A stretch of 23,569 bases of DNA from a virus: positions 1 to 23,569 of IMG/VR virus record IMGVR_UViG_3300037961_003223. One strand, written 5' to 3'. The notes beneath the pieces are model-generated. The model saw only the letters and a program-made list of their open reading frames with translations. It did no database searches and was not told where the DNA came from. Positions 1 through 11,400 of this stretch are shown here, in pieces (position 1 is the stretch's first letter; every line of letters begins with the position of its first letter). A program made the translations under genes and the position numbers.

Positions 1-3
1 TTT

Positions 4-23
4 AAGGACATTTCGATGTCCTT
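4..23 (+). promoter_or_regulatory. UUCG-tetraloop hairpin over the gp25 ribosome binding site
   Basis: The arms aaggacat (4-11) and atgtcctt (16-23) are perfect reverse complements around the loop ttcg (12-15). The 5' arm holds the Shine-Dalgarno-like AAGGA (4-8), and the 3' arm begins with the gp25 start codon. When folded, both initiation signals would be paired. UUCG is a known stable tetraloop, although the usual closing pair is C-G and here it is U-A. T4 gene 25 is itself known for an mRNA structure in its initiation region, but with a different geometry. The fold is seen directly in the sequence; a regulatory effect is inference. Confidence 0.6.
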
Positions 24-375
24 TAAGGTAAGTCCGCTTACCTATGATTTGATTGCAAATAAAAATGAAACTGCAATAGCACGTTCCATACGTAATTTAA
101 TCCTTACTGCTCCTGGTGAACGTCCTTTTAATCCTGAATTAGGATCACAAGTGAGTCGTTTATTATTTGAACCTATTGATAATATTACAACTGAGGCATT
201 AAAGGAGCAGATCGAGAATACAATTAATAACTTTGAACCTAGAGTTAGATTGCGTAAAGTAGTAGTTCAACCAAACTTTGACGCAGGTGAATATGATATC
301 TCTATTCGTTATGACATTGTTGGTATAGAGGCAACTCCCCAGCAATTATCATTCGCATTACAACAGACACGATAA
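16..375 (+). CDS. 25: gp25-like baseplate wedge subunit / tail sheath initiator
   Basis: This 119-residue protein belongs to the GPW/gp25 family (T4 gp25 is 132 residues). In T4 it sits at the inner baseplate wedge and nucleates sheath polymerisation. Visible hallmarks are APGERPFNPELGS (about residues 32-44), matching the T4 KGSRPFDPEFG stretch, and NNFEPRVRL (about 71-79), matching the family EPR motif (NYEPRI in T4). A C-terminal strand pattern and PQQLSFAL end the protein. The start at 16 is chosen because AAGGA lies 7 bases upstream and MSFKV is the usual beginning of marine homologues as I recall them. The frame is open back to base 1, so an upstream start cannot be strictly excluded. 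Its stop overlaps the gp6 start by one base, so the two are probably translationally coupled. Confidence 0.93.
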   Translation: MSFKVSPLTYDLIANKNETAIARSIRNLILTAPGERPFNPELGSQVSRLLFEPIDNITTEALKEQIENTINNFEPRVRLRKVVVQPNFDAGEYDISIRYDIVGIEATPQQLSFALQQTR

Positions 376-2429
376 TGGCACTAGTAAACTTTGCCAATTT
401 AGATTTCGATCAGATTAAGCAGTCAATCACTGAATATCTGCGATCTAATTCTAACTTTACTGATTACGATTTTGAAGGATCGAATCTTTCAACAATTATC
501 GATGCGTTAGCATATAATACGTATATTACCTCATATAATGCCAATATGGTATCTAATGAGGTATTCATTGATTCCGCCACTCTCAGGGAGAATGTGGTGT
601 CTCTGGCGAGGAATATAGGATACACTCCTCGCTCTAGTAAGTCGGCAAGAGCTAATATATCTTTTATTGTTAACACCGCTAACTATAGCGTAAAGCCCCA
701 GACAATTACACTGAATAAGGGTATTGTTGCAATATCACAAAATTTTGATAGATCTAGTTATACGTTCTCCATCATGGAGGATATTACAGTACCAGTTGTA
801 AATAATATTGCTACGTTTAGTAATATTGATGTGTATGAAGGGACGTATGTAACCAGTGATTTTACATATAATACATATGATCCAGATCAAAGATATATCT
901 TAAGTAATCCAAACATCGACGTTTCCACAATAAATGTAACGTGGAAACCATCATCATTTTCATCAGTAAAAAGAAAATTCCGCAGATCTGATAGTTTATT
1001 TGAAGTTACTAGTGAGTCGCCCGTTTATTGGGTGCAAGAAATAGAAGATGAGAGATATGAATTAATATTTGGTGATGGTATATTTGGATTAGCATTACAG
1101 GAACCAAACTTTATTGAAGTTGCATATCTTGTTAATAATGGTAGTGATGCTAATGGTGTGTCTAGTTTATCATTTAATGGTAAATTAACCACATCGAGAG
1201 ATAATGTCGCAATCAATTCGGGTATCTCACGTTTAACTGTAAACACACCATCATTTGGTGGTAGTGGTGTTGAAAGTGTTGAGTCGATTAAGAAGTATGC
1301 AACTCAAACATACGCATCGCAGAACAGAGCTGTTACATCGACTGATTACGAATACATTATTCCTAAAATTTATCCAGAAGCAGAATCGATTTCTGTGTTT
1401 GGTGGTGAGGAATTAAGTCCCCCGCAATTTGGTAGAGTATTCGCTAGTATCAAACCAATCAACGGTGCATATCTTTCTAACCTTGTAAAGGATAATATTA
1501 AGAGAGAAATCAAAAAATATTCTGTAGGTGGTATTGATTTAGAAATTACTGATCTCAAGTATCTTTACATCGAAGCACTTGTCAATGTATATTACAATGA
1601 AAATGATGCAAATAGTGGTGATCAGGTTGTATCAATCGTATCAAACAACATTGAAAGATATGCAGATTCAACTGAACTTAATAAGTTTGGTGCAAGATTC
1701 AAGTATAGTAAGTTCCTGAATATTATTGATAGTAGTAATTCTGCAATTACATCTAATATTACAACAGTTCAGATGAGGAGAGACTTAAGAGCTGCTGTTA
1801 ATTCCTTTGCTGAATATGAGATTTGCTTTGGAAATCGCTTCCACATTGCAAATCACGGACATGGAACACATAATGGTAAAATTGGTTACAATATTAAGTC
1901 CTCTGGTTTCCAAGTTAGTGGAGTTGCAGGTACTGTTTACCTTGCGGATGCTGCTGATGACAGTTTAGAAACTGGAGTAATTAATCTTATCAGATTAAAA
2001 TCACCTACTGAAGCAGTTATTGTAAGAAGAAATATTGGAACGATTGATTACATAAAGGGCGAAATTAAGTTAAATCCAATTAATATTATATCCACAAACA
2101 TCAATAGACAGTTCCCATTAATTGAAATTTCTGCTATCCCATATTCTAATGATATCATCGGATTACAGGATCTTTATATTCAACTAGATACTAATAACGT
2201 AACGATAAATTCTGTTAGTGACAGAATATCCTCTGGTTATGATATATCAGGATCTGATTATATTGTTTCTTCAAGTTTTGCAAATGGAAGTTTAGTCCGT
2301 GGCACAGTTGACTCTAGAGTGATAACAACACAAGCACCCCGAACAAGTTCACCAGTTACGGCAACAACGTCTACAACGACTACTACAACAACTACAAGAT
2401 CAACTTCCTCACCTACTTATTCATACTAA
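375..2429 (+). CDS. 6: gp6-like baseplate wedge protein (Baseplate_J family)
   Basis: This 684-residue protein is close in size to T4 gp6 (660). In T4, gp6 forms the continuous inner ring of the baseplate and, with gp7, the wedge core bundle. The N-terminal region (about 1-100) contains FEGSNLSTIIDALAYNTYI and the block ending SLARNIGYTPRS, typical of T4-like marine gp6. The middle (about 225-430) has the Baseplate_J-like pattern: FGDGIFGL, GGSGVESVESIKKYA, then NRAVTSTDYEYI. A C-terminal part (about 490-600) includes a His cluster HIANHGHGTH (490-499) and GTIDYIKGEI. The last ~30 residues are a Thr/Ser-rich low-complexity tail. It starts directly on the gp25 stop (TAATG) without a clear Shine-Dalgarno sequence, which fits coupling. 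Confidence 0.95.
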   Translation: MALVNFANLDFDQIKQSITEYLRSNSNFTDYDFEGSNLSTIIDALAYNTYITSYNANMVSNEVFIDSATLRENVVSLARNIGYTPRSSKSARANISFIVNTANYSVKPQTITLNKGIVAISQNFDRSSYTFSIMEDITVPVVNNIATFSNIDVYEGTYVTSDFTYNTYDPDQRYILSNPNIDVSTINVTWKPSSFSSVKRKFRRSDSLFEVTSESPVYWVQEIEDERYELIFGDGIFGLALQEPNFIEVAYLVNNGSDANGVSSLSFNGKLTTSRDNVAINSGISRLTVNTPSFGGSGVESVESIKKYATQTYASQNRAVTSTDYEYIIPKIYPEAESISVFGGEELSPPQFGRVFASIKPINGAYLSNLVKDNIKREIKKYSVGGIDLEITDLKYLYIEALVNVYYNENDANSGDQVVSIVSNNIERYADSTELNKFGARFKYSKFLNIIDSSNSAITSNITTVQMRRDLRAAVNSFAEYEICFGNRFHIANHGHGTHNGKIGYNIKSSGFQVSGVAGTVYLADAADDSLETGVINLIRLKSPTEAVIVRRNIGTIDYIKGEIKLNPINIISTNINRQFPLIEISAIPYSNDIIGLQDLYIQLDTNNVTINSVSDRISSGYDISGSDYIVSSSFANGSLVRGTVDSRVITTQAPRTSSPVTATTSTTTTTTTTRSTSSPTYSY
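2364..2396 (+). repeat. Threonine-codon tract at the gp6 C-terminus
   Basis: A run of mostly ACN codons encodes TTSTTTTTTTT near the end of gp6, followed by an Arg/Ser/Thr/Pro tail. The codons are mixed (aca, acg, act), so it is not a pure trinucleotide repeat. It probably forms a disordered, exposed tail. Confidence 0.85.
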
Positions 2430-2438
2430 AGACGTAAG

Positions 2439-5400
2439 ATGATATCAACCGATTTACAACGAGTACAGATTCAGGACATTATTGAGTATCAATTACCTGC
2501 ATTTGTGAGGGATGATTTTCCCCTGGTTGGTGAATTTTTAAAGCAATATTATATTTCTCAGGAATATCCTACTTCTCCTTCTGATATTATACAAAATATT
2601 GATGAGTATGTAAAATTAGAAACTCTTCTTGGTTCTCAAGAACAGACAAAACTTTCTGAGAATATTTCTTTTAATGCGACTGAGATTCTTGCGGGCACGG
2701 ATATAGAATCTGGTGAGTTTGGAACATATAATTTTCCAGATAGATATGGACTGATTAAAATTGATGACGAAATTATTTTATACACATCTAAAAATAGAAA
2801 CACATTTAAAGGATGTATTCGTGGATTTAGTGGTGTTACTGAATTAAGTGATAATGATGAAAATCTAACTTTCTCTTCGTCCGAAGCAACGTCTCACACT
2901 CAAGGCAGTAAGATTGTTAATCTTAGCAATATTTTACTAAAAGAGTTTTTAATAAAACTGAAGCAACAGATTGCACCAGGATTTGAGAGAAGAGAAATTG
3001 ATTCTGACATAAATCAAAAACTTTTCTTATCAAGAACTAAAGATTTTTATCAAACTAAAGGAACAGATGAGTCGTTTAGAATTTTATTTGCAGCACTTTA
3101 TGGCGAAAAAGCAGAAGTCGTAAAACCAAAAGAATTTCTTTTTAGGCCCTCTGATGCCCAATATAGAAAAACAAAAGATATTGTTGTAGAGGCAATAGTT
3201 GGTGATCCCGCAAAATTAAAAAATCAAACCCTTTATCAGGATGCATTTCCTGAATATGATATCGAGAGTTCATTCGCAACTGTTGTTGACTCTCAAAAGA
3301 TTGTAAGGGGCGATAAAACATATTATCAACTTAGTGTTGATTTTGATTATAGTAAAGATATTGATCTTTCTGGAGGAACAGTATTAGGAGATTTTGTTGC
3401 ACATCCTAAAACACAAAACACAGTTTTAGTCGCATCTGGTTCATCTATAATTGACGTAGATTCAACGATTGGTTTTCCTGATAAAGGAGAAATTCAAATT
3501 GACGGTAAGAGTGGCATTTTAACTTATCGTTCAAAAACAATTAACCAGTTTACGGGAGTTGGATTAGCGCACACAACAATCTTTGGAACTAATTATGAAA
3601 TCGCTGTTGGAACCGAATTAAACCTAAATGCTAGTGCATATGGGTTTGAGGGGATTAGCGCCGTCTCAATCGCTTCTAGCGATGCCTCAGTGGTAGGAAT
3701 AGCTACCACCTCCAAGATTGAAGTAAGAATAGGAAAAGTTCTTGGGAAAAATGTAATCTCTGATGACACAGCAAATTTCTCAGTAAATGATAACATCCAG
3801 ATTAAATCTCTTGGTATTAATGCATCTAAGGTATTAGATAATAGTTGGTTTGTTAACGTTAGCCCTAAGTATAGCGTAAAAAGTTTATCATTGATTGATG
3901 CATCTAACTTTACATACTCTATTGTAACCTTTGCAGAAAATAATTTAAGAATCGGTGATAAAGCGATTGTTATTCAATCTGATGGTGTAGGAAAAGAAGG
4001 TATTGTTTTAGATGTTACCTCTGCAAACACTTTTACATTCTCTAGAGCAGGTAAATTAACTGGATCTACTTTCAATGTTAGAAGAGGCATCTTAAAACCC
4101 GACGTTAGTAATCTTAATTTTGATGATTATTCATACATTGACAAATCGTTTGCCAATGTTCAAAATGTTTACGCAAAATATAATGGTGATGTTTTAGTTG
4201 CATCACCATCAATTCCCAATTATCATGATTCTCCTCTTAATTTTTATGATAGAAAAGTAAAATTAAATGGAGAATTTAGTGGTGAATTGTTCAGTTTAAC
4301 TCGTAACCATGGGTTTTATACTGGAGACAAAGTATACTATGAATCTTATCCCTTTACAGCAGAATTTGGTATAGCACATGAGAGTAAGTTTTCTGAAATC
4401 AATCCTGGCGTTTTCTATGTAAAACGAGTTAACGACTCTCAATTTAAAATCGCATCTAGTTTAACTAACTTATATAATGACAATTTTGTTTCAGTATCTG
4501 GAATTGTAACTAATAATTATTTTTGTGCTAATGATTTCTTTAAAAAGAATCTTCAGCACCAAAAATTGTACAGAGAATTTAAATCACCAGTTAATAACGG
4601 AGGAGAATATACAACACTGCCAGGTAAAACTGGAATGCTAGTTAACGGTGTTGAAATTCTTAATTATAAATCTGGAGATAGTGTATATTTTGGAGAGATT
4701 AATGAAATAACTGTTGCTGCTCCTGGAACCGAATATGATATCATAAATCCACCCATTCTCTCAATTCAGGACTCTACCGGTATTGGTGCCACTGGACTTG
4801 TTAATGTAAAAGGTAATTTGGATAGAATTGAAATTCTAGATCCTGGATTTGATTATGTCACCAATCCAATTGTCACAATTAGTGGTGGAAATGGTTTAGG
4901 TGCTAATGCATATGCCAACACCAAACTCATTACACATTCAATTTCTTTTTATTCTACCTCTGATAATGTACAAGTTGGACTTTCTTCCGACACTATCGGT
5001 TTTACTACATTCCATAGATTCAGAGAAACTGAGAGAGTAGTTTACAAAACTGACGGACAAAGTGCGATTGGTGGTATTACAGATAATGCTGATTATTATG
5101 TAAAACTTGTTGATTCAAAAACAATACAACTGTTTAATAATGAAAGTGATTCTATTACAGGATCAAATCCCGTAAACTTAACTTCCAACGGAGTTGGTGT
5201 TCATAGATTTGAATCTTATAATAAGAAACGTGTTATTTCAGATATTATTGTTACTTCATCTGGTTCTGGTTATGAAAATAAAGAAAGAGTGTCTGGTATT
5301 GCCGGAATAAACACAGCACTTAATCAGATTACTATTTTAAACCACGGATTTAACTCTGGAGAAACTGTAACATATTCTGGTAATGCATCTGGACTTAGCA

Positions 5401-8400
5401 GTGATCAAAATTATATCATAACTGCAGTAGACTCTGATAACTTTAAGCTTTCGTCTGTTGGTATAGGAACAACTGCTAAGGAATTCTACTATAATACCAA
5501 TCAATATATTAATATTGAGTCTGTCGGATCAGGAACTCATACATTTAATTATCCAACAATTACTGTTAATGTTTCTGGTGAAATTGGTGTAACCACATTT
5601 AGTGGGCAAGATTTTAATGCAAAACTTCAACCAATATTCAGAGGATCTGTAGAGTCGGTACATTTGACTGATAATGGTGTAGGGTATGGTGCAAGTGAAG
5701 TAATTAACTTCAATAAGCAACCAGTATTTAAATTGCTTAGTGGAAGAGAGGCAGAACTTCTTCCCATCGTCAATAACGGTAAAATTGAACAGGTTCTTGT
5801 AATTAATGGTGGTTATGAATACAATTCACCTCCCGACTTAGTAATTAATGGATCTGGTAGATTTGGAAAACTGACGCCAGTTATTAGTAATGGACAAATT
5901 ACAAGAGTAATTGTTAATAACTCTGGAATTGATTATACTAATACTACAACTATTACCGTTAAACCCAGTGGACTCAATGCAAATCTGATCGCTGAAATTA
6001 ATCAGTGGACTATTAATTTATTTGAAAAATACCAAGATATTATCAGCGAAGATGATGGTATTTTAACTACTGCCATATCTGATAATTATGGTATTGAATA
6101 CACTCACCTATATGCTCCAAGAAAACTTAGAGAATCTGTTTTTGGAAAAGTTATTTCTGATGGAGATAGTACTAAGTACGGAGTCGCTGATTTAAGACTT
6201 GATTCTTCTAATTCCGAAACAGAGGCAGAATTTCACTCTCCTATTATTGGATGGGCCTATGATGGCAATCCAATTTATGGCCCTTATGGATATGATACAA
6301 ACACTGGAGGTAATGTAAGAGCACTCAGGAGTGGATATAAGTTAGCAACATTTTCAAATCGTCCTGCACTCTCTTCTTGGAAACAAGGTTTCTTCTGTGA
6401 GGATTTTGTATTTACTGGTGAAGGAGATCTCGATGAGCACAATGGAAGATATTGCGTAACTCCCGATTTCCCTAATGGAGTATATGCATATTTTGCTACT
6501 ATTAGTGACGGATTTGTTGAAAGTTCAGGGCCTTTTGAAAACTTCAAGTTACCTCAATATCCTTACTTAATTGGTAATACATTCAAGTCTAAACCAAATG
6601 AATTTAACTTTAAGAATGATTCACACCAAGGACAATATGATATTGTTGAAAACAGATGGTTAAGAAATACAACCCCATATGGATTAACTTTAGATAATGT
6701 CTCTTATGAATATGTGACTGAACCATATAAAATCTATGATGAAGTAATTGATATCACTTCTACCTCCACAGGAACCGTTGATAGTGTCGGGATCATCACC
6801 GGAGGAAGTGGGTATCAGGTTAATGATAGAGTAGTATTTGAGGAATTATCGGGTGCCACACCTGCCAAGGCAAAAGTATCCGAAGTCACTGGTAAAGTAA
6901 TCAATAGCATTAGTGTAGCGTCTTCTTCAATCACTGAACTTGAAATCGCACCTATTGATTCGTCCGGTAGATTTATTGCAGTTTCACCTTCACCCCATAA
7001 TTTTACTAATACTAACTTAGTAACAATATCCGGTATTAACACATCCGTTAATAAAATTAACGATTCGTTTAATATTGGAGTATCAACTGCATTCTTCAAT
7101 CTTGCAACTGGAGTTGGAGCTACAAGTGCAACAGGTATCATTACATACTTCTCGATCAGTGGTGGAATCATTGATAGAGGTGATCTTTCAATTCGTGATA
7201 ATGATATCTTAGAGATAGGTTCTGAAAAAGTTAAAGTTCTGAACGTTGATGCTCTAAATTCAAGAATAAGAGTTGAAAGAGCAGTTGATGGCACTGTTTC
7301 GTCTGCACATACCGCTACAACTTCTATTGTTGAGCAAAGTCGCAAGTTCACTTTTAATTCTAATAGAGAAAATAATGTAAAATTTGAACTTAACAAACAA
7401 ATCTATTTTGATCCAAAAGAATCAGTTGGTGTAGGAACTTTAACTGGAACTGGCGTTGGATCCACCATTTTCTTCTCCAATCCTGGTGCAGGCATTACTC
7501 AAGTCTTTATTGAGAACAGAGGTATCTTCTTACCAAATCACAATTTAAAGACTGGCGATCAAGTCCTCTACAATAATGGCGGTGGAACATCCATAGAGGT
7601 TGTATCCGATCCTACTGCTGGCCCAAATTATACGATTGGTAATAACACACCACTATTCGTTGCAAGAATATCTGATGACATCATCGGTATTCAAACATTC
7701 AAGGTTGGTATTGGTTCTGTTGGTACTTTTGTTGGTATCGCAGATACCACAATGAATTCCGGATTGCTTTCCTTTACAGGAATTGGTGCTGGAACAAAGC
7801 ATAGTTTTAAGACAGTTAAGACTAATGTTGTAACTGCTGAAGCAACTAGGAACATCGTAACGGTATCTACGGCATCAACTCACGGATTAACGATTGGTGA
7901 TAAAGTCAAAATGTCCGTAACCCCCGGTATTACTACCACGGTTACAGTTAAGTATAACGATCACAATAGAAGGATTGTTTTCAATCCTCTTGGATTTACC
8001 ACTGCTGGAGTAAGCACAAGTCAGAATTCAATTGAAATTAGCAATCATGGATTTGAAACAGGAGATAAAGTAATTCTTGATGCAAATCCTGCTCCTATTG
8101 GATTACAAGATCAAAAGATTTACTATGTTTCAAAACTCTCCAAAGATAAAGTAAGACTTTGCAACTCTAAGTATGAGTCTGGTAAATTCCAACCCAATTT
8201 TGTAGGTATAGAGAGTGCAAGATCTGGAACACTTCTCCCCATAAATCCTCCAATTAACATCATTGAAGGAAACACTGTTATATTTGATCTTAGTGACTCA
8301 TCTTTATCTTCTTTGAATGCATCCACACTCTATTCTGCATTTGACATGAATCTCTACAGAGATTCTAATTTTACAGATAGATTTGATGGATCTCTCAATA

Positions 8401-11400
8401 ATAATAAATTTGAAGTTACAAAGTCTGGTAAAATTGGTGTTGACGCAACAGCTAAGTTAACTTTATCAGTTAATGAAGATGTTCCAGAAAATATTTTCTA
8501 TGAATTTAGTAATGTAAATTCTGACTTTATCGAACCTGTTAAAAAGGAAATCGTCATTGATAGAGAGGTAGACGGTTTTAACAAAATTAATAAAGTTGAT
8601 AGCGCGTATAATGGACAGTTTAAATTAACTGGAGCAACATCAAGTTCTTTCAAATATGACATTAAAAAACTTGCGGAGAGATCTTCCTATTCAACTAACG
8701 CAGGATTATCCTATGTTACAGATTCCACATTAGCATATGGTGGCATAGCAAACATTGATGTTACCTATAAAGGTGCTAATTATAAAGAAATAGTTGGAGT
8801 ATCTACAGTCGTAGGAATTGTAACAGGAACAGGTGCTGTTCTTGAACCCTCAAGTAATACCATCGGTAAGGTTCTTTCTACAAATATTGAAAATATTGGA
8901 TTTAATTATCCAACCGACTTCACTATCCGTCCTACAACGAATTTGCCAGAAGTTCTTCTCCTTGAATCTCTTACATCATTTGAAGAAATTGGAATTAGTT
9001 CTGCTGGAAGAAACTATAATATTGCACCAAACTTAATTGTGCTTGATGGATTAACTGGTAAGCACATTAAAGATGTTGATCTTTCCTATGAACTTGGAGA
9101 TTCTAAAGTAACTATTAGAAAAAATACAAGTGGACTTACAAACGTAACTCCAACTATCATTCCTATTAGCAACTCAAACGGTGTTGCAATTAGTGATATA
9201 TCTTTTGATATATCATCTAAAAATGTTACCGTAGGATTTGATACTGGATTTAGTGATCAATCACCATTTGCCGTTGGTGATAAAGTTTTGATTGAAAATA
9301 TTAGCGTTGGTGTTGGATCAACTGGTTCAGGATATAATTCTGTTGATTATGATTATCAGTTATTTACACTTACTGATGTTAATATTCCATTAGGAGGAAA
9401 TACTGGTGTAGTTACATTTAGTCTCTCTGGAATTATTGGTGATAGTCTTTATGCTGGTAATTTTGATTCATCAAATTCTGCAGGGAGAATTATTAACCAA
9501 AGTTCTTTTCCTCAATTTGATATCAAATTAAGAAAAAATAATTTCTTAGTAGGTGAGCAAGTTGTTTCTAACAGTGGAATAGGAAAAGTTGATAGTTGGA
9601 ACAATAGAATTGAATTGTTGAAGGTTTCTACTTCCAGAGATTTTAATGTTGGAGATTTAGTGGTTGGACAATCTTCAAGAACTCAAGGAATTGTAAAATC
9701 AAAAGTTGACTATAATTCTGAAATTGAAACTGAATCATCCGCTATTGTAGAAAAGGGATGGAATACTACATCTGGATTCTTTAATGATAATCAACAAAGG
9801 ATTCCTGATAACTTCTACTATCAGAATTTCTCATATGCTATTAAGTCTAAGATTCCCCTACAAGACTGGGATGATGCGGTAAGTTCTTTAAATCATACTG
9901 CAGGATTCCTTAAGTTCAGTGATCTAATAATTGAGTCAAAAGATGAAAACAACACTAAACTTGTAACTGGTATATCAACAGTCACATTTAATATTGATAT
10001 TCTTCCTACTACAACATATGGAAGTGGAGATTTTGGTGGAGCTATTAGTCTTAACTGCTATCCTGCTTTTGATCTTGTAACTGAGAATTCAAAAACTGCT
10101 TCGGGAACAGTATACTCAGATAGAATTTTCTTACAAAATAGAGTTCTTACCGATTACTTTGAATCAGTAGGAAATAGAGTTTTAACTATTGATGATTTTA
10201 GCACTCAATTTAACAGTGAGGAACGTCCGACAAGATTTAGTATTGTTAAAAAGTTCCCTGTCGATCAAAGATCTAAAAAAATCTTTACTTTCATTAGAGA
10301 CAAACTATACACTGGAGAAAGACAAGCATCTTTTGTAAATATAATTCAAGATGGATCTAACGCTTCAGTTCTTAACTATGCAAGAGTTGAAAGCGCAACT
10401 GACTTGGGATCTTTTGATTTTAATATTGCAGGTTCTGAGGGACAACTTCTTTTCTACCCAACAAAGTATCGATTTAATGATTACAATATTTCTCTGATGA
10501 GTTTTGATCTCGATAATAATGTTTCTGGTGTAGGAACATTTGCGCTCGGAGAAATTTGCGACATCTCATCCACACAAGTTAATGTAGCTGCAGGATCTAC
10601 AACTACAATTGTAGGTATTGCTTCTACTTATAGATCTTCTAAGATTCTAGTTGAGTATACAACAAATGATGGAAGGTTTGGAAACAATGAGTTGAATGTT
10701 ATTCATGATGGTACAACTGTTGATCTTGTTGAATATGGTAATTTAAACACAGGATCAGGTTTATTGGATATGGGAACATATTCTGCTGATATGTCGTCTG
10801 GCACTGTAAACGTCAACTTCACACCTGCTGCTGGATTAGCACTCACTGCCAACACCATTAGAGTATCAATGTCCAGCACTGAATCTGTTGGTGTTGGTTC
10901 TACTATTATCGGAAAGGCAACAGAAAACATTGGTTCGCTGCAGTCTTTCTACACCTCTATTGGATCCACTTCTTCTCCAGGTATTCATACAATTGCTACT
11001 TATACATGTGGTGGCGAAAATGATTATCAAGCAGCGTACTATCTTGTAAGTATTGAAGATACTACTAATGATCAATATCAATTCTCTGAAGTCATTGTTC
11101 TTAATGATAACTCTGAGTCTTACATCACAGAGTATGGAACTTTAACACCAGGTAGTGGTATTGGCACCATTGGTGCTTTCATGACAGCGACTGAGACGCA
11201 TCTTCAGTATACACCACCCGCAAGTGTAGATACCCAAATTCGTGTTTATCAACATGCAGTTCAGTTGGTTGAAGTTGATAACACTCTTGATAATGAAATA
11301 GATCTAAACAATGCCTCCATCACCGCTGGTTTTGGTTTCTATGATGGAACTGCGAAAGATGTCAGGAGACAATTTGGATTAACTCATAAAGGACAACCAA

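Noticed and set aside
1-15. gp25 could extend upstream, since the frame is open to the window edge
   Set aside because: Only five codons are visible, AAGGA is well placed for the ATG at 16, and MSFKV is a normal family start.
1854-1871. HGHGTH in gp6 resembles the catalytic-His motif of subtilisin-like proteases
   Set aside because: No matching catalytic Asp or GTSMA-type Ser motif is visible, and the surrounding sequence fits gp6 along its length.
6815-7396. A 193-codon open frame on the minus strand
   Set aside because: It lies opposite the continuous giant gene, has no ribosome binding site or recognisable protein pattern, and looks like a mirror of the codon use of the sense strand.
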